Part shown: positions 1 through 12,087 of the stretch, piece after piece
Layout of the letters: every line of letters starts with the position of its first letter
Numbering within the stretch: the first letter of the stretch is position 1
Assembly: GCF_019059575.1 (NCBI RefSeq)
Contig: NW_024881706.1
Coordinates: 620,001-684,000 of the forward strand
Length of the DNA: 64,000 bases
Source of the DNA: Amphibalanus amphitrite
Taxonomy: Eukaryota; Arthropoda; Thecostraca; Balanomorpha; Balanidae
Direction: 5' to 3'
Made by a program: the position numbers and the translations under genes
The notes under the pieces: generated by a model
What the model was told of the DNA's origin: nothing
Database searches by the model: none
Seen by the model: the letters and a program-made list of their open reading frames with translations, nothing else

Positions 1-176
1 TTCTCGTCGTAGTTCTCCTTGGACGAGTCGTCGTCCTGTGAGGAGGGCGCCGTGCCGCCGCCGTTGGTCAGGCCCGAGCCGGAGCCGGCCGGAGCGGTGG
101 CCGGCCGAGGCGTGCCCGGCGCACTGCTCGTCTTCTCCAGGCTCGGCCAGTCGCCCAGGTCACTGAAGTCGGACGC
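1..176 (-). CDS. Larp1: Larp1 coding exon 3 (cut by window edge)
   Basis: The exon starts after CAG (179-177) in phase 0 and encodes ASDFSDLGDWPSLEK, then a Ser/Gly/Pro-rich stretch ending in DDDSSKENYDE at the edge of the window. The FxDxxDWPS core is the conserved LARP1 element. Confidence 0.82.
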
Positions 177-3100
177 CTGCGGGTCGGCACGCGGCGTCAC
201 CGTCACACGCGGCTCACGGTCTCCGGCGGAGCGCAGCGCCATGGCCGAGCGTCGGCCGGCGCCTGCGGGCGCCACAGCTGCCGGCCGGCGGCGCACCGAC
301 CGGCCACAGCTGACGACACGGCCCCGCCCACGGCCCGGCCCCTCGTCCCCCGTCAGCCCCGGGGAGCACACCACCCGCGTCCCCAGACTCACCTTCGCAT
401 TGATTTTTGACTTGTCACCCGAGTTGGCTCGTACGACGGTGGGCGGCCGCGCCGGCCCGTCTGGAACAAAGAGGCGGGCCCAGGTCAGCGGCGTCAACAC
501 CCCGGCGCATGGCATGTCTGTCCTGGCAGACGGCCGAACGCGAACTCGCCGCGGCGGCGATCAACAGTGGCGTCGCGGCGTTCCGGCGTACCGCAGGGGT
601 TCGTGATGGCCCCTCAATCACAGGTAGGCGGCAGCGGCTACCGCGGTCGGGATTCCCGCCGCACGAGGCACGGGAATTCTCGCGACATCTCCAGTTCGCG
701 CTAAGCGGCGGGTGCAGTGGTGCAGCCAGTAGCTCTGGCCGGGCGGAGTGCGGACAGTGGCGAGCCGAGGCAGGGTCGAGCGAGAGCATCCCACCTCCCA
801 GCCCTCCCCGGGCCGGACGGGCCGCGCGCCGGTGCACCCTCCCCCGCCGGCGACGACCCTCGCCGCTCGGCCCGTCCTCTGCACCGGCCCGACAGCTGCC
901 CAGGCGCTCAGACAGCGACGGGACCGCGCCGCCGCCCATTCCCCCAGTTGCCATGGTTTTCCAAGCAGGCTCGTGACGCAATTCGAGAAACACGACCAAA
1001 ACCGGTTCGCCAACGTTTCACCGGATAGGTAAAGCTGATACCGCTGAGGGCTATACATACATAAACAAATGACCTTGTGGTACAGCAAAATTAAACTGAC
1101 ACCAGGCTCGCCACCCATATGCTGAACTGGCAACACAGGTCCGTTACTGCTTTTCACTACATTCCACTACTATTCTATTTACGGAGATTTGGCGGCCGGG
1201 CAGAAACCGCTCATCAGTTGGCGCTCGGCCAAACGTTACTAGGCGGTGCGGTTTTTAAGTGCGTGTATAGTGAAGCGCCCTGCCGGACCACTCCTGTCTC
1301 GGGGCGGCGCGGACAGTGACCTTGGAGCTGGCGGCCGGCGACGACTGACACCTCCTGGCCGCGCTGCGTGCCCGTACTGCGTAGCGCCGCGGCGGCCGCT
1401 GGCACTTGTCCACCCGAGTGGCCGCACGCTAAACTGGGCGGCGCCGCCGAACCAAACGGCGCCACCGACGCTGGCCGACCAGGAACGTAAACACGGCCCA
1501 GCCACCGAGAAGCGCGGATTTAGACGACAGCCAACACTACTAAATAAGTACGCGCCCCGCTACCATGTGCCAAACGCGGGGCGCAGCGGTTATTTGGTCT
1601 GATACCGCAAATGCTTTAATGTCAGCAATAATAACCACTGAATCTAAAAAAAAAAAAAAAATATGAGCGATCGTGTCTTTAGGTTACAAAGAATCAACAT
1701 GCGTCACTCATTTCATTGTACTGCTAAATTCCCTGGTAACAAAGGATTTTTTCAAGACATCTGGACAGACAGGTTTGGAGCACGCAGTAAAACCTGAATA
1801 TGACTGGATAGTAACATTTCTTGAAACATATGCGTTTAAGAACCCCCGCACTCACAATACGCATCTCCAGTGCCAGCATTGAAATATTAAGTCAGAATGT
1901 ATACAACATTTCGACTGAAACTTGTTTAGACGCAATAAAACGTGGGCGTGAACATTTAGGGATAAAACAATTCAAAATGCGGACGGCGGTAGACCCGAGA
2001 CCGAGCGACACCGTAAGTTTGGTGCAACGAAAACTCGAATAAATAATCGAAATATGAGTGTCACGCAGTGAACCATAAGACACGAGTGCCACCCGCTGGG
2101 TGAAGGTCTGGGACAACAGGTGTGTCGGTTCCGAGACCAGGATTTGATCCGGACAGTACATGAAACGCTGTTTTCCTGTTACATATTATACCTTACTGGA
2201 ACTGTTATCGGTTTTAAGATGGTGAGTCTCTAAGAGAATGCAACCATATCCACTTCACACAGCAAACTACGCGCGAGCATCGAGAGAACAAGTTGAACAG
2301 CAGAAAAGCAAATCAGAGACTTTATCAAACCCGTACTTCCAAGCAGGCGCTTGATTCCACAAGGAGCCCAAATGCTTAGATTTACGAAGGAAATGTTTGT
2401 AAATTAACTGCCTATGAAACGCGCCTGCTTTCAGCCCACAAACTCCAGTCTCAATTCGTGACATTGCGGTCTGATACAGGATAGCTGTCAATCTATGGTC
2501 AAACTAGGGAAACGGGTTACGATTAAAAACGATTAGAAACGGGTTATCGTGTCATCGGCACACAATGGAAACACGATACGAACAGATGATCACGTGCATC
2601 TTTAGAGTCATCGCTACTGCGGTGGCTGGAAAACCCCAGTAGCACACAAACTGCGACCTAACAAAATACAGTCATTCAATTAAAAAGGATCGAATTAATG
2701 AGTGGGGATGTGTGATTTATGCGGAGGATTTCATTAGCTCATGAAGCATGAGATGACCTAAAGATGACCCCAAAAACATGTGTTTCTAAGAACGCCTGAG
2801 CAAGTCAAGGTGATATACTAGTTTGGGGAATATTTGAAAACAAATCTCCCGCAAAAGAAGGTACATAAGAAACCTCAGGACAGGAAAACACGCCATGAGG
2901 CTACACGAATTGGTGGATCATCAACTGCGCAGCATCAGAGCCACTGTCCCCTAAGGTCACGAGTTGACCCGATCCAACTCGAAATTTTGGAAAACTAATG
3001 AGCTATGACTAAGCGCTGAGAAGTGAGCAGTCTATTACCCTTCAAGGTTACTAACAAATGTACACAAAGCCTTAAGGGTGCGCTCGCGAATCAATTAACG

Positions 3101-6100
3101 CGATGAAACCTCACCGACATTCGCTTCTGCAATGCATCATTTGACGTCACATGAGGGAGGTGCCGATTGTTACAACCCTTTTATGATATAGCCCCTAACT
3201 GAATAAGTTTCACACAAAAAATTAGTGTGTTACTCTCTGCGAGAGAAGACGATGGTACTGGATTTCAAGGTCTCAGATAAGACGACGATCTCGCAGGCCA
3301 CGTCAAAGAATAAAATAGGGGTTTGATTTGGTGAGCAGGAAACTTCTAAAAAACGATCGTCGGGTAAAAATGACGGCACTGCATCAAGACGTTTCGTATT
3401 GTTAAGACGCGTCGAATGGTGTACTTTTTGGTGAGAAAAGGTCAAGGTCGACAGCAAGTGTCTGGATTACCTGGGATGACTAGTGACGGGTCATATATGA
3501 ATGACCTGAGTCCTGACAGATGAAGAGCTCAGAGACAGAGCTCAGTGACATGACCTAGCAAAATCCTTACATTTTCAGAGAATAAGTTCAAAGGATGAAC
3601 GAAACGCTAGCCAAATTTCAGCCCCATCCACCCATACGTTCTGGATATGCCCGAACAAACTCACGGGGTTGTATCGGCGCCTTCCTGTGCCGGCGAGTGT
3701 TCTGAGGCAGACGTTTTCGTGTGGGGCGGATGCCACCCAGTGAAGACGCTCCCGCGACCATCGCCGGCCGATAGGACACCACCGCTCGCTTACAAAGGTT
3801 GGTGCGCGGAAAGGCCATGGCGTGCCTCGGCCAGCGGCTCGAGCAGTACACGGTGCCAGAGAGCCCAGAGACCGGGACAGACCAGACGGCTGATCCCGGA
3901 GATAGTAATACGGGGAACCACTGAGAGAGAGAGACAGCGCCGCCACCGCCAGAGCTGCCGTCAGCGGCAAACTTTACCGATATAGTGCGATTTAACTATG
4001 TGGGTTACCGACTATTACAGGCACTGTGCGCTCTCAATATCACGGATGTAACAGGCGCGATGTTTCATGATGGCCGACTAGGTACCTATGCAATGCGTGC
4101 GACTCGGCTCGTGATATCTGCCAGAAATGTGTGTCTCTGGCTCTACACAACGTGCAGCACTAAGCTTCTGTTTCATTGGCACCTTGCACTAACAGAAGAG
4201 TAGGAGCAGTTACAATTTTCGGACAATTGGATAAAAATACAACTTCCGTAAAGAAAACTAGGAGAAGCTATGGCTAAAGAAATCCCACTTTCAGAACTTA
4301 TGTTAACTGGAAGGACCGGAATATCTCTTGCCATTTTTACGCTTCCCAAAAAGTCACACATATCGGTGATTTAAGACAGCCATTTACACAAAAAAACAGT
4401 TGCAAGGTCAATGACCTTTACTACTGACCCCATTGCTTTCATTCATGTCCAGAGAGGGCACTTCCGGCAGGAGAAACGCAGCACGTACACGAGGAAAAAA
4501 TCGCAATGTCCTCACTTGTTAATGTCGCTCCTATTCGTCCTCATTAATCATTTGTAACGGCAAAAATATCAAGCTTACGTTGAAAGTTGACGTTTCCCAA
4601 AAACGCATCGCGACAAGAGACGGCCAAGGTCAATGGCCGTGAGGTCAATGACCTTTACCTAGCCATTGTGATTGTTGTGTCTACATTTCATGACAGGGCA
4701 GGATAATGGTTATTTCATTGCAAGCAAATGCTGCATTATGTGAACTGACTACAGCAGAAATTTGAAGGACCATTGATGGCACAGATCAGCTTTGGGAATT
4801 TCTGTTAATAATATTTGCCCACTACAGCAGATCTGGGGCCGTATTCACGTCGATTATTTTCGTGAGAATTTCTTTACGAATGACCTACTTCTTAAAGGGA
4901 CCCTCCCACCTTAACATTAGTTTTGAGTTGAGATAGCCAAGTTTGCGCGGCCAGGCTCAGAAACCACCATTTATCCTGGTCGCAACCCCCGCAGCTTTAT
5001 GGTGATCAAGAAATTTCTTCCCTTTACTTGCAGGGTGGGACCAGCGTGGTCCCTATCTCTTAAAGGGACCCTCCCACCTTCAAAAAAGTTAATGAATTGG
5101 CATGAAAGTGATGTCGCTCGGTTCAGAAAGAGCAAAAACGAATATCTACCAAATTTCATCGAAAAATATTCACCGGTTTTCAAGATATTAGACTTTTACT
5201 TTTGTTTACTTTTTGGGATCTCCGCTGTTCCTAGCGACTTTATTTGAAAGTGCGGCATTTGTTGCGCGCAAAGCAGCATATACCACCGCGTGCTATAAAA
5301 CGTTTTAGTCAAACATTTAACGGACGTTCGAAAGCCTGATGACGTCATCAGATTCCCGTAATGGTTAAGAGATAGGGACCACGCTGGTCCCACCCTGCAA
5401 GTAAAGGGAAGAAATTTCTTGAACACCATGAAGCTGCGGGGGTTGCGACCAGGATAAATGGTGGTTTCTGAGCCTGGCCGCAAACTTGGCTATCTCAACT
5501 CAAAACTAATGTTAAGGTGGGAGGGTCCCTTTAACCATTACGGGAGTCTGATGACGTCATCAGGCTTTCGAACGTCCGTTAAATGTTTGACTAAAACGTT
5601 TTGTAGCACGCGGTGGTACATGCTGCTTTGCGCGCAACAAATGCCACACTTTGAAATAAAGTCGCTAGGAACAGCGGAGATCCCAAAAAGTAAACAAAAG
5701 TAAAAGTCTAATATCTTGAAAACCGGTGAATATTTTTCGATGAAATTTGGTAGATATTCGTTTTTGCTCTTTCTGAACCGAGCGACATCACTTTCATGCC
5801 AATTCATTAACTTTTTTGAAGGTGGGAGGGTCCCTTTAAGCAAATTGTTTTAATCACGTGAACTCCGTCGATAAAAACTTAAGAAGTGTCGACGTGAATA
5901 CCATATTATACTTAGGAAAGAAAATCAACTTACGAAGTCGACGTGAATACGGCCCCAGATGCCTATTCTAGTATTGTAAGTTTGGTAACACAAATATTAA
6001 ATATATCAGAGCTTTCAGTAGCAACTAGCATTTGACCTTCTATTAGTAAAATTTTATCATAAAATGCAACACACAACATAAGTTAACACAAGCATACAAC

Positions 6101-6802
6101 GTCCACAGTTAACTGTTGCATTGTTATCGCGCCGGCGGGTTCCGCGAACGGGCCGATGGTGTGCGGCTCGGCCACAATTAGCTCCGTGTCGCCGCGCGAC
6201 TCACCTGTGCTGGCCGGTTTGGGGACGGCCGCCGTCGCAGCAGGCCGAGCCGCCGCAGCCGGCGGCGGCTCCGGCTTCTGAGCGGGCTCGGCCGGCGCCG
6301 CCGCCGCCGCCGCGGGGGCCGCCGGCTGCGCAGCACCGGCCTGCTTCTTACTCCAGGCGTTCTCCTTCGGCGGCGGCGCGTCCACGAACTTGGTCTCGTC
6401 GGCGGCCGGCGCGCCGGCCTCCTCGCCCGAGACGGCCGCGTCGCCGGCAGCCGGCTGCGCGGCCGGCGCCGTCTGCTCACCGGTGGCGGCGCGGTCGCCC
6501 TCCTCCGGCTGCGCGGCCGCTGAGGGCGGCGGGCCGCGGTGCGGACGCTCGCGGCGCTCCCGGCGCACGCGCTGGTCACGACGCTCGCGGGCCTGCTGCC
6601 GCTTGTCGGCGCGCCGGTTCTTGGACTGTTTCCACTCTCCGGACTCGTCGTGTTCGGCGCTGTCGGCCGGCGCGCCCAGCTCGGGGAACTCCTCCGCAGC
6701 GTCGCCGCCGTCGGCCAGCGAGCGGCCGCGCAGCGCCTGCGCGTACGAGGAGCCGGCCGCGTCGGCGTCGCCGGCGCGCTCGTCCAGCGCCGGCTCGGAC
6801 AT
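1..6802 (-). CDS. Larp1: La-related protein 1 (Larp1), 5' part, three exons, continues past the left edge
   Basis: Larp1 is a cytoplasmic RNA-binding protein that regulates translation and stability of TOP mRNAs downstream of TOR. Coding exons on the minus strand are 6205-6802, 393-460 and 1-176 (partial). Joined, they give about 280 residues of the unstructured N-terminal region; the La module and the DM15 cap-binding repeats must lie left of the window. Recognition rests on three LARP1 signatures in the right order: KFVDAPPPKENAW (residues 138-150), VVRA followed by a Lys-rich stretch in exon 2, and SDFSDLGDWPSLEK at the start of exon 3, matching the region before the WPTPGE motif of vertebrate LARP1. 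The splice phases agree (1, then 0). Residues 85-200 are very rich in Ala and Pro. The start was chosen because it opens the long frame and is followed by an acidic segment containing SSYAQAL. Intron 1 is 5.7 kb and holds the nested MITEs. Confidence 0.85.
393..460 (-). CDS. Larp1: Larp1 coding exon 2
   Basis: This 68-bp exon lies between a strong acceptor (pyrimidine-rich tract then CAG at 463-461) and a donor GTGAGT (392-387). Read in the phase set by exon 1, it encodes VVRANSGDKSKINAK at its end, which aligns with the VVRA and Lys-rich block of vertebrate LARP1. Confidence 0.8.
4896..5835 (-). mobile_element. TTAA-flanked MITE, host copy of the nest
   Basis: The copy is flanked by TTAA at 4892-4895 and 5836-5839, and its ends begin AGGGACCCTCCCACC. 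It lies in the opposite orientation to the inner copy: its right half is at 4896-5059 and its left half at 5535-5835, interrupted by the inner copy exactly at an internal TTAA. The TTAA target duplication is the hallmark of the piggyBac superfamily; assignment of this family to it is inference, because no transposase is present. Confidence 0.8.
5064..5530 (+). mobile_element. TTAA-flanked MITE, inner copy (467 bp)
   Basis: A complete copy flanked by TTAA at 5060-5063 and 5531-5534. The ends are AGGGACCCTCCCACC and its reverse complement. The inner copy itself contains the uninterrupted target site (TAATGGTTAAGAGATAGGG, around 5359-5377), which shows where it landed in the outer copy. Open frames of 80-100 codons across it recur in other copies and reflect the repeat, not a gene. 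Confidence 0.85.
6205..6802 (-). CDS. Larp1: Larp1 coding exon 1
   Basis: The exon is 598 bp, opens with ATG at 6802-6800 and ends in phase 1 at a donor GTGAGT (6204-6199). It encodes 199 codons plus one base, including the Arg-rich segment at residues 62-90 and the conserved KFVDAPPPK motif. A CAG at 6823-6821 could be the acceptor of a 5'UTR intron just upstream of the ATG. Confidence 0.85.
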
Positions 6803-6882
6803 GGCCGGCGCGCGCCTCTACTGCAGTGGCGCAGCCGTGATGCAGATACCTGGGCCAGCACACAAAGGGCAAGGTCACAACC

Positions 6883-7069
6883 AGGGACCGATTCGCGTTG
6901 GCGCACTAAGGCCCTAGTGACACTTGATTTCAAGCGTCACTATGCAATTTCGGTTCGCGCTGAGCCACTAGCCGATTGGTGTAAAATACCGCTTAGTGTC
7001 ACTACATTAAAGTGTCACTTGGCCGCCTAGTCTTACTAGCTTCCTAGTGCGCCATCTCGAATCGGCCCC
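6883..7069. mobile_element. Short inverted-repeat element (MITE) upstream of the Larp1 start
   Basis: The left end GGGACCGATTCGCGTTGGCG (6884-6903) pairs with the right end GAATCGGCCCC (about 7045-7069) with a few mismatches, and the arms continue into GCACTAGG-type sequence. The inside carries several AGTGTCACT/AGTGACACT motifs in both orientations. It is 187 bp with no coding potential. Confidence 0.55.
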
Positions 7070-8124
7070 AGGACATCACACACAATCTGCATATCTATGA
7101 AATAAATAAAATGTAACTGGGTCATGAAGCATAACCAGCACACAGTGGTGAAAAGCCTTGATTTTGAGTTATAATCTGTTAGTTTGATTGTTCCATCGGT
7201 GGAGAAACTGACAAAAGGCAGTGGGCTAAGCATTCCAGAGGTTTTCGCAAACAGAAGAACCCAAATATGACCATGTTCTTCAATAAGCTCCTCTGACTTG
7301 ACAGCTAAAATATTTGTGCTTTAGTCCCTTCTGCCTAAGCAAGTATTCATTCAATATTGAAGAGCCCCTCCCCCCCCCAAAAAAAAGCTCAAACTGTAAA
7401 AAAAACATGGAATTTACATAGAATCTTCAGCACCTGAAATATTTGTCACATCAGACTAAGTAAAGGCATCTATCTGCCTTTGAGCACTGAATTCAAGTCA
7501 TAGCATTTCATTTGCCAGTGCATCACATGAGTAAAAAAATGAGATAGCTAAAATTGTCAATTGGTCTCTATTCTTGTTAACAAAACAGTAATGTCTTCAC
7601 AACAACCAATCAATAAATGCTGTATATGTTTGTTTATATGTTTTAAATGTCATTTGTTTTTGTCCATGCTATTTGATATCAGCTGACGATAAAATAATCA
7701 TAAAAAGGGGACAATTTTTATTCATCAATCAGGCAGCTCCACAAATTCTAATAGAACATATAAGATAAGGTATCCTGCTTAACAGCATTAAAGGATCACT
7801 TGCTCTTTCAATCCCAGGAGAAGAGCACGGTAAATGTATGAAGCAGAAATTTAGTATATGACATTTAACATGTGTTAAGTTATCCTTTACATCTAGTTTT
7901 GCAAATAACCTTAGTAAGGGGCACAAGGAGTAATGTAAGTGCTCAAGCTATAAGAGTCTACTAATCATTTGAGTATGACAAGGTGACAATCATAATTCAT
8001 ATCACATATGATACTGGCTTATCACTCAAAATGTCCAAAAGCAAAAGGTGACAGAGTTTATTCCTCATTTGATTCACAATGTGGTCAGACTCCTTAAAAC
8101 TCAGCATGTCAAATTGAAGGACAA

Positions 8125-8266
8125 CGGTGAAAACAGGGCGCCTGGGGCGATTTGATCAAGGTTCGTGAAATTCACACGTGACGTTAAGCATATAGAAGGC
8201 CCACAACGGGGGAGAAGCTCCAAATGTCACGTGACTAATATGCCCTCCGGCGCCCTGTTTTCACCG
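8125..8266. mobile_element. 142-bp MITE with 18-bp terminal inverted repeats
   Basis: The left end CGGTGAAAACAGGGCGCC and the right end GGCGCCCTGTTTTCACCG are perfect reverse complements. The inner sequence also pairs partly (two CACGTGAC-like motifs). The terminus resembles that of the 19593-19891 element. Confidence 0.65.
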
Positions 8267-9433
8267 GCGTCCAAATTGAAGAAAAACTGTACAAAAGGGA
8301 TCATATTACTAGTTTTCCTTAAATCACATCAACCCAGCCAAATGTGGAACATCTCAGTCTACAGCTGGTAAGATGAGCAAGCAAGAAATAATCATAACAA
8401 ATAGTTAATATTAAATCATGAGTCTTGTTATCGCAAAAATATATTTTTGTCAGATCTGGCAAGAAAAGATGACCTAAAAGACACAGAATTACGTAGTAGA
8501 CCTCGATTCGCACACGTGCTGAACAGACGTGAGCCAAATATGGCGCAGAACCCAACACATGTCCCATACTGATGCCACCAATTCGGCAAACATCTTCAAT
8601 AAAACGGGAACGAAATAATGACCAAACGCGCAAATACGCACCTTGTTTGATTTATTCGCCAAAATAAAGCGAAAGAAATAAAATATAAGTAACTATAATG
8701 CCTAAATTGCACACCACAAATAACCCTGCGCACACGGCCTCGCTTCTTTCCGTATTCCAAGAACTCTACAAAATTGCGGTTGTACTTTTCTTTCATTTAA
8801 AACTGGCTTTTTCAGCTTAAATCAATTTTGTAAGCAAAGAAAACAATTTAAATTTATCTCTTACAATTTCTACGTTTTATATGTACACTTGTTTTGTTAA
8901 CTTATATTTTAGTGTAACTAAAATTTCCCCAAAATTGCGATAAATTGATATGTCATAATTATTTTCGAGACAACTGTTATCAATTTAGTTATGAAATTAT
9001 CATCAATAAGAATAAAATTTTGCCAAGCAAAGGGCAGTTGTGAGTTTTGTACTTTTGTCATCTCTATCCAACATGTGCTTTGTTTACTTTCCAAAGCAGC
9101 GATTTGTGAGAACGGCGGCAGCGGCGGCGGCAGGTTAGAGGGCCTTGGGCGGCAGAGAAGTGACGCGGTCGGGGGAGGGCGGATGTGTAGAAGGTAGTGG
9201 CAAGTTTTACTTGACCTTATTCAAGAAATAAGAATGTTGTGGTTTTAATTTGTAAGTTGTCACTGACAAGTGAAGCGCAGGCCGACAGGCTCGACTCGAA
9301 GAATAGACAAGGACCGCGGTTTGGGTTGCGGTGGCGGTGCCAGTGCGGTTAAATTTTTATAGCAGGTAAAGTTGATGGCTTAGTTATATTTGATTATTAT
9401 TAATGACTGATATGTTTTATTGCATTGACTCTA

Positions 9434-9925
9434 TGGGTCTGTTCCCGTCGCTCCTCCCAAAAAATCTCGGATGAGCTTGGATGAGCTTGGAGGAGAGCCG
9501 TTTCAGAGGAGCCACGGGAACATTTTCGCGAGGAAATCAGCTGTTTGCGGGCTGTAACGGTCGGCGATTTATGGCGCGCAAACATAAATCAAGAGATAAT
9601 AATCGCTTTCTAATAAAATAACCTTAGATTAATATCAAACATTACTATTTAAAGATATCCAATTGTCATCAATCACTAAAATCATTTCCACTTCCCTCAA
9701 ATCTCATTTACAAACAATTCACATTTGTATTACGTGCGCCAAATATGTCTACGCAAGAGCCTCCTCCAAAAAACCAACTTTCGTTTGGGATGAGGGAGGA
9801 GGCAAATAGTGGTGGTGAGATGTGAAATCAAGATGAGCTTGGAGGAGCTTGGAGGAGCGACGGGAACAATTTTTTGAAACGAGAGGAGGTTGGAGGAGGT
9901 TAGAGGAGCGACGGGAACAAACCCA
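9434..9925. mobile_element. 492-bp MITE with GGAGGAGC repeats
   Basis: The left end TGGGTCTGTTCCCGTCGCTC (from 9434) and the right end, which reads TGGGTTTGTTCCCGTCGCTC on the minus strand (to 9925), differ at one base. Both subterminal regions contain repeated GATGAGCTTGGAGGAGC/GGAGGTTGGAGGAGG-like units. No open reading frame of note. Confidence 0.65.
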
Positions 9926-10017
9926 ATCAGTATGAATTTGCTATGACAACTGCTTCATAAAGCAAATGACTGACGGCTCTGTCACACAGCATACAGCTTA
10001 CCTACGCAGAGCCTCCA

Positions 10018-10290
10018 GCGGTATTAGTAGAGCAGATGTCACATGAGGGTTTTCCAACCAAGGAGAAGCGCCATACCCGGACGTGCTTCTTTCTAGGAAG
10101 ACCTAAACAAACCTAACCTAACCTGACCTAACCTAGCCTACAACCTACAACCTACAACCTACAAACCTACCTACAACCTAAAAACCTACAACCTACAAAC
10201 CTACAAACCCACCCTACAACCTACGAATCTACAGCGCCTCTCCTCTGTTGGAAAACCTTCAGGTGATGTCTGCTCTACTAATGCCCTTCC
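10018..10290. mobile_element. Foldback element with a telomere-like CCTAA core
   Basis: The left arm (10018-10082: TATTAGTAGAGCAGATG..., GGTTTTCCAAC, GGAGAAGCGCC) pairs with the right arm (10232-10290) at high identity. The loop, about 10095-10225, is a CCTAACCTAACCT-type array drifting into ACAACCTAC repeats. CCTAA is the complement of the TTAGG arthropod telomere unit. Confidence 0.6.
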
Positions 10291-12067
10291 AGTTCCAGCT
10301 AGGTGGGTTGAGGTACCTACCTACCTACCTACCTATTCATATTGGTAAAATGGTAGGTACTTTTTCAGGTCAATACTTTACTCATGACCCGGCAGCGTCG
10401 GGTAGCTGCGTATGATCAGATAGGACAGGGTCTGGGTGCTTGATGTCAAATGTGTATTCTGCACCAATTCAAACTGGGTGGATGATTTTCAACTAAATTA
10501 AAATCCCACATGTGAATAGGCTCAGTGATTTAAAAGAGTACATACCTATTCAATATCTGACATGGTGCTTTGAACTGAGCCAGGTTGAGATAGCAGTTGG
10601 TTAGCCTGAAATCAAGACAATGAAGTCCAGACCCCACCAGTAGCCTTCACATCTCAAATTTACCACCAAGAACATGAAGGCTAGCTTCTATAGCTACTTA
10701 ATACCTTCCACCTTGCTGGACAATGTATGGACTAGATGTTTGTCAGTAGTCAGATCTCACATGGCTTAAGATATACAAAACCTGAAAGGAGATCAAAGGA
10801 GAGCAACTAAGTGATTCAAGAAATCAGGTCTCACCTTGTCAACTTACTTGGAAAGTGGTCTTAAAGGCCAGCAGTCTGTTTGCACAGAAGATAGACTGCA
10901 AAATATGAGCTTGAGTAAGGACAAGGAGGGTCAGGCTGGTCTTGGTAATCTGTTTATGAAAAGACCTACAAGATTCTGACTAATAAACTTGCCATTGATC
11001 CTAAGAGGATGGTCAACTTTTGATAACTGAAGGACCAGGGGACTGGGCTTGAAGCTGAAGAAGAAGAGGAGGCTGGATCTCACTACTTAAAAAACAACAC
11101 TTCTTATCCTCAAACTGGACTCTTTTTTCAAAACGTGGAAAACTGGACTCTCTTATGAGCTGCATGGTTATGTTATATCTGTGCCATCAGTAAGTTTTAA
11201 GATTGAAACAGACTTGACTGACACTGGGCTAGCAACCATCAATCTCAGTCATCATTCTGACTCATACTTTTCCTCATAGCTTTTCAAGCCTGGGCTTAAT
11301 ATTTCATACTGTAAGCTATTCACAAATAATGGTATTCTGAAGTGATTGCTTCTAACCCATATTACTGGTTATCAATGCACAAATTGGTAAACACCAGCAT
11401 TGTTGATTTCACATCTTTATCAAAAGCAGTCCAAGACATTCATTCTGTTTTTTTTTTTTGACATATATATCACATGCCCTAACTTCAATGTTTTGCATTG
11501 TGTTGGGAAGTGAGCCAGATCCAAGAAGGTGTATAGATTTATGTAATTTCATCTGAATCTCTATGCCATTTCTACTGCATATAATGTCATAAGTTCAATA
11601 ATAGCTAAGAAGTTATTAGAGGGAGGAGGACAAAAACCAGTAATGAGGTATTGTATTTTTCTTTTGGCCTAAAAGTCCCTCAGCATGATGGCTAGAATTG
11701 CTGTGCATTTTTTCCTTTTAATTGGAACTAATGAGAAAGAATAATGCTTCTGTTTTCTATTTTGTCTGTAACTTTGGTTAGTGTCTTCTACTGGTCTCAT
11801 TGGTCTTTTTTATTTTGGCTTTGGCCTTGACGTTTGGCAGATTTCATAGTTTTAGTAGTGTTTCATGCACAGTTTTCATGTATGTTTCCATGCCCCCCCC
11901 CCCAACACACACTTTTCAGCCATTTTTTAAGTAAAATCTTTATTTTTTATTTAGATGCAAAACAAAGAGCAGGAAATGGTTCAGCAAGGTGAGATGAACA
12001 CAAAACTGCAAATGATTTCTTCATATGGGTATTGGGGCTCCCACGAAGTGTCACTGAAGTTTCACTG

Positions 12068-12087
12068 CCCCCCCCCCCCCCCCCCCC
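12068..12087 (+). repeat. C homopolymer (20 C)
   Basis: Uninterrupted run of 20 C. It is one of several long C or G runs near the zinc transporter gene. Confidence 0.9.

Larger units (their letters stand above)
4831..5960. mobile_element. Outermost inverted-repeat element of a three-layer nest
   Basis: The left end ATCTGGGGCCGTATTCACGT (4831-4850) is the reverse complement of the right end (5941-5960). Both arms continue inwards with diverged complementarity (TCGA plus an AT-rich stretch). The element is split by the TTAA MITE pair at 4892-5839. No coding sequence was found, so it is a non-autonomous foldback or MITE. Confidence 0.65.
461..6204 (-). other. Larp1: Larp1 intron 1
   Basis: The 5.7-kb intron has no further exon that I can recognise. 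It is moderately GC-rich up to about 1.6 kb and AT-richer afterwards. There is a 15-A run near 1648. The only structured content is the three-layer nested inverted-repeat complex at 4831-5960. Confidence 0.6.

Noticed and set aside
4999-5843. Open frames of 82-101 codons with near-identical protein sequence (KKLMNWHESDVARFRK and so on) on both strands
   Set aside because: They fall inside the TTAA MITE copies, recur with the repeat at 38.4-38.9 kb, and resemble no transposase; similarity reflects repeat identity, not coding.
6121-6933. Long Arg/Pro-rich and Ala/Ser-rich frames on both strands over Larp1 exon 1
   Set aside because: GC-rich shadow frames of the real Larp1 frame, which alone has conserved motifs and fitting splice phase.
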